From contig NZ_JAAEDI010000017.1 in assembly GCF_018129025.1 (NCBI RefSeq), forward strand, positions 1-64,000: DNA of 64,000 nt, given 5' to 3'. Source of the DNA: Neoroseomonas terrae (GTDB taxonomy: Bacteria > Pseudomonadota > Alphaproteobacteria > Acetobacterales > Acetobacteraceae). Both the position numbers and the translations under genes were made by a program. A model generated the notes under the pieces. It saw only the letters and a program-made list of their open reading frames with translations, was not told the DNA's origin and ran no database searches. Shown here piece after piece: positions 53,955-62,659 of this stretch; position 1 is the stretch's first letter, and each line of letters opens with the position of its first letter.

Positions 53955-55129
53955 CCGACTTGCTGCTGCGCAACGTGCGCCCGATGGGCGGCGCGGCCAC
54001 CGATGTTCTGGTCCTGCAGGGCCGCATCGCGGAAGGACCCGCGCCCGCAGGCATCGCCACGGAAGATGGCCGCGGTGCGCTGCTGCTGCCCGGCTTCGTC
54101 GAAGGCCACACGCATCTCGACAAGACCACCCTCCACCAGCCCGACTGGCTGGTGAACGAGGTCGGCCCCCGCATCATCGACAAGATCGACACCGAGCGCG
54201 AATGGCGCGCGCGCACCGGCCACGATGCCGGCGCCGCCTCGCTCGCCCTGGCGCGCGCGTTCCTCGCGCAGGGCACTACGCGCATCCGCAGCCATGTCGA
54301 CGTCGACACCTCGGGCGGGACGCAGCATGTCGAGCGTGTGCTGCAGACGCGCGAGGCGATGAAGGATGTGCAGGACATCCAGGTCGTCGCCTTCCCGCAA
54401 TCCGGCATCCTCGCCCGCCAGGGCACCGACAGCCTGCTCGATGCCGCGCTGGCGATGGGCGCGGACATCGTCGGCGGCCTCGACCCCTGCGCGATCGAAC
54501 GCGACCCCGTGCGTCATCTCGACATTGTCTTCCGCCTTGCCGAGAAGCACGCGAAACCTGTCGACATCCATCTGCACGAACCCGGCTCCATGGGCGCCTT
54601 CTCCCTGGAGCTCATCCTTGAGCGCACCCGCGCCCTGTCCATGCAGGGCCGGGTCGTCGTCAGCCATGCCTTTTGCCTCGGCGACATTCCCGAACGCGAG
54701 CGCGACACGCTGCTCGGCCAGATGGCCGAACTCGGCGTCGCCATCGCGACCACGGCCTCCGCCTCCCGCCCCGTGCCGCTGGTCGCCCCCTGCCGCGCTG
54801 CGGGCGTGACGATCTTCGGCGGTAATGACGGCATCCGCGACACCTGGACGCCCTATGGCTCGCCCGACATGCTCGAACGCGCCATGCTCATCGGCCTGCG
54901 CAACAACTTCCGCCGGGATGATGAGGTCGCGCTGGCCTTCGACTGCGTCAGCCGTGCCGGCGCCGCCGGCTGTGGCTTTGTCGACCACGGCTTGGCCCCA
55001 GGCGCCCGGGCGGAGCTCGTGCTGGTCGAGGCGCGGACGCTCGCCGAAGCGGTGGTGGCGCGGCCGGCGCGGCGGGTGGTCGTGTCCGGCGGTCGGGTCG
55101 TGGCGAGGAATGGCGCGCTGGTCGCGTAG
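53951..55129 (+). CDS. Amidohydrolase family protein (cytosine deaminase-like)
   Basis: The 392-residue metal-dependent hydrolase has the HxH metal site in GFVEGHTHLDKTTLHQPDW (His53, His55), a third histidine in VDIHLHEPG, a fourth in VVSHAFCLG and the catalytic Asp in GNDGIRDTWTPYG. The pattern is that of the cytosine deaminase/isoguanine deaminase subgroup. The preceding dehydratase overlaps it by four bases. The compound hydrolysed is probably a small cyclic or amide nitrogen compound; this is inference. Confidence 0.9.
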   Translation: MTDLLLRNVRPMGGAATDVLVLQGRIAEGPAPAGIATEDGRGALLLPGFVEGHTHLDKTTLHQPDWLVNEVGPRIIDKIDTEREWRARTGHDAGAASLALARAFLAQGTTRIRSHVDVDTSGGTQHVERVLQTREAMKDVQDIQVVAFPQSGILARQGTDSLLDAALAMGADIVGGLDPCAIERDPVRHLDIVFRLAEKHAKPVDIHLHEPGSMGAFSLELILERTRALSMQGRVVVSHAFCLGDIPERERDTLLGQMAELGVAIATTASASRPVPLVAPCRAAGVTIFGGNDGIRDTWTPYGSPDMLERAMLIGLRNNFRRDDEVALAFDCVSRAGAAGCGFVDHGLAPGARAELVLVEARTLAEAVVARPARRVVVSGGRVVARNGALVA

Positions 55130-55137
55130 CGGAATAT

Positions 55138-55220
55138 CTGGAGGGACTTTGCCCCTCCAGACCACCCCACCAAAGGCCGAAAGGCCTCTGGACTCCTCGA
55201 CCTGGTCCGGGGCATGCCGG
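55138..55220 (-). repeat. Composite repeat, right half only (reversed)
   Basis: Hairpin CTGGAGGG/CCCTCCAG (55138-55160), linker ACCACCCCA, hairpin CCAAAGGCC/GGCCTCTGG (55170-55191, one mismatch) and a tail with GACCTGGTCC. It is the right half of the family in reverse, 9 bases after the amidohydrolase stop. The rest of the 382-bp gap to the MFS gene (about 55221-55511) shows no other recognisable feature. Confidence 0.75.
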
Positions 55221-55511
55221 TTGGGACCGACCGCACGCGGGCTGGACCCAGCGCCCGACGTCGGATCCAACGCATGGGGCACGGCAGGACCTCCATCCTT
55301 GCGAAAAGCCCGCCGGTCACGGTCCGGTCTCTGCCGGCCAACCTTCGGCCCCGCCGGGCCGAACGTCCTCCGCTGATGCGAACACGTCCAATGCAGGCCG
55401 CTACGCCAAGCTGCCCGCCACTCTGCACCGCGCCTGCCGCATGCCCCCGCGCCTGTCACGCATGGCCTTGCCGCTCGACGGCGCCGCGCTCCACGGGCCA
55501 GCATCGCGCGC

Positions 55512-56735
55512 ATGACCGCATCCCTCCGCCCGAGCCTGCCGATTCTGCTCGGCGCGGCCGTCACGTTGTCCATCGCGATGGGGCTGCGGCAGAGCCTCGG
55601 CCTGTTCATGGCGCCGGCGACGCAGGATCTCGGCGTTTCGGTCGCGCAGTTCACGATGGCGATCGCGGTGCAGAACCTCGGCTGGGGCATTCTGCAGCCC
55701 TTCGCCGGGGCGGCGGCGGCACGCTGGGGGTTCAGGCCGGTGCTGCTGGGCGGCGTGGTCTGCTACCTCGCCGGGCTCGCTGTGATGGCCCTGGCGCAAG
55801 GCGCGATCTCGCTGACGATTGGCGCCGGCGTGCTGATGGGCGTCGCACTGGCCTGCACGGGCAGCGGCATGGCGCTCGCCGTGGCGGCGCGGCCGGTGCC
55901 GACGGCGCTGCGGTCCTCGGCGCTCGGGCTGGTCTCGGCGGCGGGGTCGGCGGGCGCGCTCATGGCCGCGCCGATCGGCCAGTTGCTCGCCGATGGGTGG
56001 GGCTGGCGCGTCGGGGTGTGGGGGTTCCTGCTGCTCGGCCTTGCCATGCTGCCGGCCGCCTGGATCGCCGGGCGCGTGGACCGCGTGCCGATCCCGCCGC
56101 CGCCGCCGGGGGAAGCGCCCGGCATGTGGGCCGCGCTCGGCCGCGCGATGACGCACACGCCGTTCCTGGTGATGGCCGCGGCCTATTCCGTCTGCGGGCT
56201 GCAACTCGTGTTTCTGACGACGCACCTGCCGTCCTACCTGACGCTTTGCGGGCAGGACCCGATGTTGTCAGCCAAGGCGCTGGGGCTGATCGGCGGCTTC
56301 AACGTGCTGGGGTCGCTGTTCTTCGGATGGGCGGGCGGGCGGTGGAACAAGGGCGTGCTGCTCGGGGCCATCTACCTCGTGCGCTCGCTGGTGCTCGGCC
56401 TGTACTTCGCGTGGCCGCCATCGGAGGCCTCGACGATGGTCTTCGCCGCGATCATGGGCTTCCTCTGGCTCGGCGTGGCGCCGCTGGTCTCGGGCCTGGT
56501 GGTCGAGATGTTCGGCCTGCGGTTCCAGGCAATGATCCAGGGCCTCGCCTTCATGTCGCACCAGTTCGGCTCCTTCCTCGGTGCCTTCGGCGGCGGGGTT
56601 CTGTTCGACCTCAACGGCGACTATGCCCTGGCCTGGAAACTCGGCGTCGGGATGGGACTGGTGGCCGGGGCGGTGCAGTTCGCCTATGCGCTGCGCGGCG
56701 CCGCGCCGCCGGCACCCAGGCCGGCCATCGCCTGA
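55512..56735 (+). CDS. MFS transporter
   Basis: The 407-residue protein has 12 helices, with the first pair SLPILLGAAVTLSIAMGLRQ onward and the loop region AAAARWGFRPVLLGGVVCYL between helices 2 and 3. The second half has FLTTHLPSYLTLCGQDP, typical of the oxalate/monocarboxylate-like MFS branch. It is probably an importer of an organic acid. The ATG at 55512 was chosen because helix 1 follows directly. It precedes the TRAP binding protein by 73 bases, and may share a transcript with it. Confidence 0.88.
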   Translation: MTASLRPSLPILLGAAVTLSIAMGLRQSLGLFMAPATQDLGVSVAQFTMAIAVQNLGWGILQPFAGAAAARWGFRPVLLGGVVCYLAGLAVMALAQGAISLTIGAGVLMGVALACTGSGMALAVAARPVPTALRSSALGLVSAAGSAGALMAAPIGQLLADGWGWRVGVWGFLLLGLAMLPAAWIAGRVDRVPIPPPPPGEAPGMWAALGRAMTHTPFLVMAAAYSVCGLQLVFLTTHLPSYLTLCGQDPMLSAKALGLIGGFNVLGSLFFGWAGGRWNKGVLLGAIYLVRSLVLGLYFAWPPSEASTMVFAAIMGFLWLGVAPLVSGLVVEMFGLRFQAMIQGLAFMSHQFGSFLGAFGGGVLFDLNGDYALAWKLGVGMGLVAGAVQFAYALRGAAPPAPRPAIA

Positions 56736-56808
56736 TCCTTTCCCCGGCGTCCGGCTTCGCTTATGGGGACGCGCTCTTCGCCATAACCCGACGGGAGGAA
56801 CTGGTCCC

Positions 56809-57897
56809 ATGAATCGTCGTTCCCTGGTGGCAGCCGCGGCCGCCGCCGCGCCCGCTGCGCTCGCCACCCCCGCTTTGGCGCAAAGCCAGATGCCGGAAGT
56901 GCGCTGGCGCCTGACCTCCTCCTTCCCGCGCAACCTCGACGTGCTGTTCGGGACGGCGGAGGGCATCGCCCGGCGCGTCGGCCAGCTCACCGACGGGCGC
57001 TTCCGCATCCAGGCCTTCCCCGGCGGTGAGATCGCCCCGGCACTGGCGGCGCTCGAGGCGGTGCAGTCGGGCTCGGTCGAATGCGCCCACACGGCGCCGT
57101 ACTACTATGTCGGGAAGGATCCCTCCTTCGCCTTCTTCACTGCCGTGCCCTTCGGCATGAAGTCGCGGCAGTTCACTGCGTGGTGGCGCCATGGCGGCGG
57201 CGCGGCGCTGGGGGCGGAGCTGTTCAGCGACTACAACGCCATCTCCTTCCCCGCCGGCGACACCGGCGCGCAGATGGGCGGCTGGTTCCGCAACGAGGTG
57301 CCGAACCTCGCCGCACTGCAAGGGTTGAAGTTCCGCATCGCCGGCTTCGCGGGGCAGGTGTTCCAACGCCTCGGCGCCGCGCCGACGCAGGTCGCCGCTG
57401 CGGACATCTACCCGTCGCTGGAGCGCGGCACGCTGGACGCCGTCGAATTCGTCGGCCCGCATGATGACGAGAAGCTCGGCTTCGTGCGCGTCGCCCGCTA
57501 CTATTACGCGCCGGGCTTCTGGGAGCCGGGTGCGCGGCTGCATCTGATGATCAACCAGCGCTCCTTCGACGCACTGCCCGACCTTTACAAGGCCGCCATC
57601 GAAACCGCCTGCAACGAGCAGGATTCCGAGATGCTGGCCCGTTATGACCACCTGAACCCAATTGCCCTGCGGCGGTTGGTTGCCGCCGGTGCGCAGCTCC
57701 GCTTCTGGCCGCGCGACGTGATGCAGGCGGCGTGGAACGCGACCAATGAGGTCTACGCCGAGACCTCGGCGCGGAACCCGCGGTTCAAGAAGATCTGGGA
57801 AGCGTACCGGCCGTATCGCGACGAGTTGTACCAGTGGTTCCGGGTTTCGGAGAACTCATACGACAACTTCGCTTTTCCAGCCGCGGCAGCGCGCTGA
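56809..57897 (+). CDS. TRAP-transporter solute-binding protein, DctP family
   Basis: The 362-residue protein starts MNRRSLVAAAAAAAPAALAT, a signal peptide cleaved near ALAQ. DctP-family landmarks are GRFRIQAFPGGEIAPALAAL, GSVECAHTAPYYYVGKDP, LKFRIAGFAGQVFQRLG with the ligand-binding Arg, and GTLDAVEFVGPHDDEKLGF. It would bind an organic acid in the periplasm. No DctQ or DctM membrane genes flank it, so it is an orphan like the Bug proteins. It lies after the MFS gene. Confidence 0.9.
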   Translation: MNRRSLVAAAAAAAPAALATPALAQSQMPEVRWRLTSSFPRNLDVLFGTAEGIARRVGQLTDGRFRIQAFPGGEIAPALAALEAVQSGSVECAHTAPYYYVGKDPSFAFFTAVPFGMKSRQFTAWWRHGGGAALGAELFSDYNAISFPAGDTGAQMGGWFRNEVPNLAALQGLKFRIAGFAGQVFQRLGAAPTQVAAADIYPSLERGTLDAVEFVGPHDDEKLGFVRVARYYYAPGFWEPGARLHLMINQRSFDALPDLYKAAIETACNEQDSEMLARYDHLNPIALRRLVAAGAQLRFWPRDVMQAAWNATNEVYAETSARNPRFKKIWEAYRPYRDELYQWFRVSENSYDNFAFPAAAAR

Positions 57898-57908
57898 GGG
57901 CCACGGGC

Positions 57909-58154
57909 GAGGGACGCCGTCCCTCTCCAACCCTAGGTCCTAATGCTGCGGATCGGAGGGGCGCCGCCCCTCCGAACTACCCTGCCAGGATGCTAGGCAT
58001 CCACGACCGCAATCTCTTGGCCCACGCTGCACGCGCGCTCCGTCAGTGACTAAAGCGCGATTCGGCATCATTCCCGCTGTGGCGACGATGCCAGATGGAG
58101 GATTGCAACGCCTTCCGGACCGCTGGGCAGGGTCCGGGTAAAGTCCCTCTCCGC
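57909..58154 (+). repeat. Composite two-hairpin repeat, diverged full copy 4
   Basis: A short hairpin GAGGGAC/GTCCCTC (57909-57925) comes first, then the left half: CGGAGGGGC/GCCCCTCCG (57954-57974), a linker, GGATG/CATCC (57988-58002) and the tail ACCGCAATCTCTTGG. About 150 bases on, GCCAGATGGAGGATTGCAAC followed by GCCTTCCGGACCGCTGGG aligns with the right half of copy 2 with many changes. It lies between convergent genes and fills most of a 261-bp gap. Confidence 0.65.
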
Positions 58155-58158
58155 CGGC

Positions 58159-58302
58159 TCACGCGCGGCGAGGGCAAGCCGAACGAACGGTCTTGATTTC
58201 GGCCAGGATGGTCCAGACGCGCTCGGCATCCATCCGGGTCTCGGGGTCGTTCAACAGGCGGTCAAGCTCCGCCATCCGCCGGTCCATCTCGGCATCAGAC
58301 AT
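58159..58302 (-). CDS. Small charged protein of 47 residues, function unknown
   Basis: The ATG at 58302 follows a GGAGGG ribosome site and opens MSDAEMDRRMAELDRLLNDP, continuing to a Val-Trp-Thr-Ile and ending CPRRA. The protein is a helical, Asp/Arg-rich, Leu-heptad-like chain with a single Trp. It lies 115 bases downstream of the serine protease on the same strand and ends five bases before the last repeat. I do not recognise a family. The strong ribosome site supports translation. Confidence 0.6.
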   Translation of the reverse strand: MSDAEMDRRMAELDRLLNDPETRMDAERVWTILAEIKTVRSACPRRA

Positions 58303-58417
58303 GCAATCCCTCCAGGCGGCCGCAATGCATTCCGCGGCATGCTGCAGATAGTCGCAGCTAAAAGCGCCGGAATCATGAACAGGTTGCGGCCGAGGGTGGG
58401 CAATTCGCCGTGAGCGG

Positions 58418-59326
58418 TCATCCCCGGCAGAGGATCTGGAACACCGCCGGCGCCACCGCGGCCGAGACGGCACGGGCGCCGCTGCCCGCCGCGCCCCCGC
58501 CACCACGTTCCGGCATGACGCCGTTCTCGGCGAGGAAGCGTTCCACCTGGTCGGCGCGGATGGCGAAGTTCATGCCCTGCGGCAGGCTGCCGGTGGCGCG
58601 CAGCACGGCAATGTCGTTCAGCCGCCCGACCGCGACGCCGAGGAGCATGCCCGCGTCGTCCACCGCCGGCCCGCCGGAATTGCCCGGCTGCACGGCCGCG
58701 TTCATCTGGAAGCGGGACGCATCGCCACCCGGGCCCGCCAGCCCGGTGACGATGCCGTTGGTTACGTTCAGCCCGGTGCCGAGCGCCTGACCATAGGGAA
58801 AACCGAAGACCAGCACGCTTTCGCCGAGGTCGACCGCGTTCCGTTCACGGAACCGCACGACTGAACGGAAGCGACGCCCGACATCGATGATGGCAAGGTC
58901 GCGGCGGCGATCGGAAGCAACGATCCGCACCTGCCGGCCCTGGTCGTCCACCACGGTCCTGCAGCCTTGCACGACGTGGGCGTTGGTCACGGCGATGCCG
59001 CTGGTCGTGACGGCGAAGGCGGAACCCGTGCCGATCGCCCGCCCGCTGCGCGGCGTGCCAGGGGCTGGCGCCTCGCTGCCGCCATCGCCGCCCGGCACCG
59101 CCGCCACGGGGCCTTGGCCCTGGCCGGGCATCACCGCGGTGCCGTCGGGCCGCCGCACATACCGCGTGACCGGCGCGTTCCCACCGCCGTAGTCGGTGAC
59201 GATGGTGCCGTCCCCGGCCGCGATCTCCGCCTGCGTCCCGTCATCCTCGCCGGGCGCCATGTCGCCTGCCGGCGCGCAGCCGGCGGCGAGGAGCAGAAGG
59301 ATCAGAAGGCGAGGTCCGTGTCGCAT
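58418..59326 (-). CDS. Lipoprotein trypsin-like serine protease (HtrA/DegP-like fold)
   Basis: The 302-residue protein has a lipoprotein signal (LLILLLLAAGC, lipidated Cys17) and a trypsin-like domain with His117 in VTNAHVVQG, Asp143 in RRDLAIID and nucleophile Ser217 in QPGNSGGPAVDD. It lacks a PDZ domain. An alternative GTG start at 59395 would overlap the HMG-CoA lyase stop by four bases but put 23 residues ahead of the signal. It probably acts in the periplasm on misfolded protein. A Pro/Gly-rich stretch of about 60 residues links the lipid anchor to the domain. Confidence 0.88.
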   Translation of the reverse strand: MRHGPRLLILLLLAAGCAPAGDMAPGEDDGTQAEIAAGDGTIVTDYGGGNAPVTRYVRRPDGTAVMPGQGQGPVAAVPGGDGGSEAPAPGTPRSGRAIGTGSAFAVTTSGIAVTNAHVVQGCRTVVDDQGRQVRIVASDRRRDLAIIDVGRRFRSVVRFRERNAVDLGESVLVFGFPYGQALGTGLNVTNGIVTGLAGPGGDASRFQMNAAVQPGNSGGPAVDDAGMLLGVAVGRLNDIAVLRATGSLPQGMNFAIRADQVERFLAENGVMPERGGGGAAGSGARAVSAAVAPAVFQILCRG

Positions 59327-59391
59327 GCGCCGCCACAGATTGGGTGTCGTGCCCGCGCGCGAAAGGGCGGGCGAGCGGGTCGGGTGCTCTC

Positions 59392-60294
59392 TCACGCCGC
59401 CTTCCGCGCCGCCGGCACCGCGCGCATGCGCCCACCGGGAACGGCACCCGGAATGGCCGCCGCCATGTCGGCCGCGACCAGCAGCCGGTTCCAGTCGATC
59501 CCGGTCGCGACACCCATGCGACGGAACATCCAGGCCAGGTCCTCGGTCGCCACATTGCCCGTCGCGCCGGGCGCGAAGGGGCAGCCGCCGATGCCGCCGG
59601 CGGCGCTGTCGAAGACGCGGCAGCCCGCTTCCCAGGCCGCCGAGACATTCGCCACGCCCATGCCGTAGGTGTCATGCCCGTGGAAGGCGAAGCGGTCGCC
59701 CCAGGTCGTGATCGCGTGGCGGAAGATACGGCCGACCTGGTCGGGGCTCGCATTGCCGGTCGTGTCGGCAAGCGCGATCTCCATCTCGGGATGCACGGCC
59801 ACGATGCGCTCGATCCAGGGCATCACCTCCGCTTCCGGCACCACGCCGTCGAAGGGGCAGTGGAACACGCAGGAGAGGTTGAAACGGATCTTCACGCCCT
59901 TCGGCGTGTCCTGCACCAGCGTGGCGAGCTCGGCGAAGGATTCCTCCCGCGTGCGATTCAGGTTCGCCTTGTTGTGTCCGGCGGTGGCCGACATGAAGAA
60001 GCCGAGCCGATCCGCGCCATGCGCGATGGCCGCGTCGAAGCCGCGGCGGTTCGGCACCAGCACGGTGGATTCGAGACCGGGCATCTTCTTGCAGGCGGAC
60101 AGCACGACTTCCGTCTGCGCCATCTGCGGGATGGCCTTGGGCGAGACGAAGGAGCCGACCTCCATCCGCCGCAGCCCGGCATCATAGCACGCCTGGATCA
60201 GGGCAATCTTCGCCTCGGTGCTGACCAGGGCGCCGGTGATCGACTGGATGCCGTCGCGCGGGGCGACCTCGCTGATGATGGCGGCGTCGGTCAT
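59392..60294 (-). CDS. Hydroxymethylglutaryl-CoA lyase family protein
   Basis: The 300-residue TIM-barrel enzyme has SEVAPRDGIQS with the catalytic Arg13-Asp14, the metal-ligand HGHDTYGMG, and the active-site Cys loop GGIGGCPFAPGATGNVATED. It cleaves HMG-CoA, or a related 3-hydroxy-acyl-CoA, into acetyl-CoA and a ketone. It lies 90 bases after bioY on the same strand, and upstream is a CaiB-type CoA-transferase, which suggests CoA activation of an acid followed by cleavage. Confidence 0.92.
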   Translation of the reverse strand: MTDAAIISEVAPRDGIQSITGALVSTEAKIALIQACYDAGLRRMEVGSFVSPKAIPQMAQTEVVLSACKKMPGLESTVLVPNRRGFDAAIAHGADRLGFFMSATAGHNKANLNRTREESFAELATLVQDTPKGVKIRFNLSCVFHCPFDGVVPEAEVMPWIERIVAVHPEMEIALADTTGNASPDQVGRIFRHAITTWGDRFAFHGHDTYGMGVANVSAAWEAGCRVFDSAAGGIGGCPFAPGATGNVATEDLAWMFRRMGVATGIDWNRLLVAADMAAAIPGAVPGGRMRAVPAARKAA

Positions 60295-60384
60295 GGGGAT
60301 CCTCCTGGTCTCGACCCCCTTTTCCCACGCCTGGGCCTGCGGCGCGAGGGCCTGCGCGGATGGCGCAGGCCCGGCGAGCAGGGG

Positions 60385-60912
60385 TCAGCCGCGCCGCATC
60401 GCCCGCAGCGTGGCGAAGGCAAGCGCAGTCTTCACCAGCGTGCCCGGCACGAACAGCATGAAGCCCGCGACCAGCGCGCGCTCCATCCCGACGAAGCCGG
60501 CCAGCCAGGCAACGCCCGGCACGAACAGCGCGAGGTGCGCCGCGGTCAGCATGGCGGCCTGGCGCAGCGCGCCCTTGCCGACCTGCCCGGCGATCCAGGC
60601 GGCGGGCAGGAAGCCGAGGAGGTAGCCGCCCGTCGGCCCGGCCAGCGCCGGCAGGCCCGCGGCCCCGCCCGCGAAGACCGGCAGCCCCATGGCGCCTTCG
60701 GCGAGGTACAGCATGACGCTCGCCACGCCGAGCCGCGACCCGCCGAGCGCGCCCAGCAGCAGCACGGCCAGCGTCTGCAGCGTGGCCGGCACCGGCCACA
60801 TCGGCAGGCTGATCTGCGCCGAGGCGGCCAGCACGGCCGAGCCCAGCAGCGCCATGCCCCAGAAGCGCGCCGTCGCGGCGCCGCGCGCGGCGGTGGTCGT
60901 GGTCGTCGTCAT
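60385..60912 (-). CDS. bioY: BioY biotin transporter S-component
   Basis: The 175-residue membrane protein has six hydrophobic segments and the BioY pattern ISLPMWPVPATLQTLAVLLL, AGPTGGYLLGFLPAAWIAGQ and LFVPGVAWLAGFVG. BioY captures biotin; some members work alone, others need EcfA and EcfT. Neither BioM nor BioN is adjacent here. The ATG at 60912 is preferred; a longer frame has a poor start. A run of Thr residues (TTTTTT) precedes the first helix. It lies 23 bases after the CaiB gene. Confidence 0.93.
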   Translation of the reverse strand: MTTTTTTAARGAATARFWGMALLGSAVLAASAQISLPMWPVPATLQTLAVLLLGALGGSRLGVASVMLYLAEGAMGLPVFAGGAAGLPALAGPTGGYLLGFLPAAWIAGQVGKGALRQAAMLTAAHLALFVPGVAWLAGFVGMERALVAGFMLFVPGTLVKTALAFATLRAMRRG

Positions 60913-60935
60913 GTATTGCGTTCCTTCGTATCGCG

Positions 60936-62135
60936 TCACGCCGACAGCGGCGTGGTTTCTCCCCGCTCGAGCGCGGCGAAGACCTTGTCATTGTGGGCGC
61001 CGGCACCGACGCCCGGCCAGCGCACCATGGCCTGCGGGCTGACCCCGTCGAAGCGGAAGGGCGCCGCCGGGTGCAGCACCTGACCGAGCAGCGGGTCGGC
61101 CACTTCCATCACCCAGCCGCGGTCGCGGAAATGCGGGTCGTTGGCGCAGTCGGCCATGTCGAACAGGCGGGAACACGGCACTTCCGCCGCTTCGAGGATG
61201 GCCTCGGCCTCGGCGGCGGGCTGCGTGCGCGTCCAGTCGGCGATGGCGGCATCCAGTTCCGCGACGTTCTCGCAGCGGCCGGCATTGGTCGCGAAGCGCG
61301 GATCGGCGGCCATCGCCGGCTGCCCGATCGCCGCCATCAGCCGCTTGAAGATCAGGTCCGAATTGCCGGCGACGCACAGCCACTTCCCGTCCGCGCAGGG
61401 ATAGGTGTTGGTCGGCGCCGCCGTCTTGATGGCTGCGCCCTGCGGCTGCCGCACCCAGCCGAACAGCCCGTATTCCGGCAGCATCCCCTCCATCAGCGAG
61501 AAGACGCTGCTGACGAGGTCCACATCGACGACCCGGCCCTTCGCCGTCGGGTCGCCCTTCACCTGCCAGCAGGCGGCGATCACGGCCATGGCGCAATACA
61601 TGCCGGCGAGGTCGTCGCTGATCGACACGCCGCAGCGCGGCGGCGGGTACTCGGTCTGGCCGGGGTTGGCGGTGAGGTGTCGCAACCCGCCCATGGCCTC
61701 CCCGATCGCGCCGAAGGCCGGCTTGTCTCGGTAGGGACCATCCTGCCCGTAGCCCGAGATGCGGCCGATCACGAGCCGGGGGTTCTCCGCGTGCAGCACA
61801 TCTGGGCCGAGGCCGATGCGTTCCAGATAGCCGGCGCGGAAATTCTCGATCAGCGCATCGGCGCGCTTCAGCAGCGCGACCAGCCGCGCGCGGTCCTCCG
61901 GCTTCTTGAGGTCGAGCGTGACGGACAGCTTGTTCCGGCCATGGACGCTGAACCACACCGCATTGCCGTCGACGCTGCTGCCCCAGCCGCGCACGGGGTC
62001 GCCGCCCGGCGGCTCCACCTTGATGACCTCGGCACCGAGATCGGCGAGCAGCCGTGTAGCGAAGGGTGCGGCGATGTAGTGGCCGAGCTCGACGATCTTG
62101 AGCCCCGTCAGGGGCAGGCTGGGCGCTTGAGTCAT
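60936..62135 (-). CDS. CaiB/BaiF family CoA-transferase
   Basis: The 399-residue family III CoA-transferase has LKIVELGHYIAAPFATRLLADLG at the start, VIKVEPPGGDPVRGW, and the segment SISDDLAGMYCA whose Asp is in the position of the catalytic aspartate. It moves CoA between carboxylic acids. It is the first gene of the run CaiB, bioY, HMG-CoA lyase. The ATG at 62135 starts the family; upstream frame is open but unrelated. The substrate is unknown. Confidence 0.92.
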   Translation of the reverse strand: MTQAPSLPLTGLKIVELGHYIAAPFATRLLADLGAEVIKVEPPGGDPVRGWGSSVDGNAVWFSVHGRNKLSVTLDLKKPEDRARLVALLKRADALIENFRAGYLERIGLGPDVLHAENPRLVIGRISGYGQDGPYRDKPAFGAIGEAMGGLRHLTANPGQTEYPPPRCGVSISDDLAGMYCAMAVIAACWQVKGDPTAKGRVVDVDLVSSVFSLMEGMLPEYGLFGWVRQPQGAAIKTAAPTNTYPCADGKWLCVAGNSDLIFKRLMAAIGQPAMAADPRFATNAGRCENVAELDAAIADWTRTQPAAEAEAILEAAEVPCSRLFDMADCANDPHFRDRGWVMEVADPLLGQVLHPAAPFRFDGVSPQAMVRWPGVGAGAHNDKVFAALERGETTPLSA

Positions 62136-62473
62136 GGCTGACCCATACGCCGGATTGCGACGGCGGCAAATCCGCGGGCGCGGGTCGGTCCGCGGCGCCC
62201 TCGACCAGCCGCCGGGCACAGCTCGCGCCGCCTTCGGGACGGCAAGCGGCTCGGCCGTTTCGATCACGGCGCCCGCCGTTCGATGGCGCTCACGGCGAGA
62301 TCCCGGACGATGGGCTGCATAGGCGGCGCCGACTGCGGCCGGGACGCAGCCACGCGCGGACGGCTGCGCAGCGGATACCCCGCGCCATCACCTCGCCATC
62401 TCCGGGGGGCAACTTTCTCCCCGCCCGCTTTTGCGGCAGGTTGGCCGCCGTCAGGAACCAAGGATGCTGGGGC
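62136..62473. other. Intergenic stretch between divergent genes
   Basis: These 338 bases separate the CaiB gene (minus) from the small AtzG-like gene (plus). Frames on both strands remain open, as expected at this GC content, but none shows family features or a good ribosome site. A region near 62400 (GGGGGGCAAC followed by CTCCCC) resembles the first repeat hairpin but is too diverged to claim. Promoters for both genes presumably lie here; I see no convincing hexamers. Confidence 0.4.
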
Positions 62474-62659
62474 ATGGACGAGGAAAAGGCACTCGCGAGG
62501 ACAGCCGGACTGGGAGAAGCGTGGCGCGGTCGCGAGGCCGAGATCGCCGAGGCAGCCGCGCACGCCCGTCGCCTCGCCGGAGCCTTCGCCCATCCGGCCG
62601 ATGAGCGGGCCGAGCCCATGCCCGCCTATGCTGTCCCCGCCGCGAAGGCCGCCCGCTGA
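62474..62659 (+). CDS. Small AtzG/GatC-like protein
   Basis: The 61-residue protein (MDEEKALARTAGLGEAWRGR to the end EPMPAYAVPAAKAAR) is predicted mostly helical with a Pro-rich tail ending in an ExMPAYAVP motif. That length and tail recall DUF4089/AtzG, the small subunit that stabilises the AtzE amidase like GatC with GatA. Its stop overlaps the start of the next amidase gene (TGATG). The family call is inferred from size, tail and coupling; sequence identity is not strong by eye. Confidence 0.6.
   Translation: MDEEKALARTAGLGEAWRGREAEIAEAAAHARRLAGAFAHPADERAEPMPAYAVPAAKAAR

Noticed and set aside
62390..62440. A repeat-like hairpin in the CaiB-AtzG gap
   Set aside because: The GGGGGG/CTCCCC pairing is poor, and linker, second hairpin and tail of the repeat family are missing.
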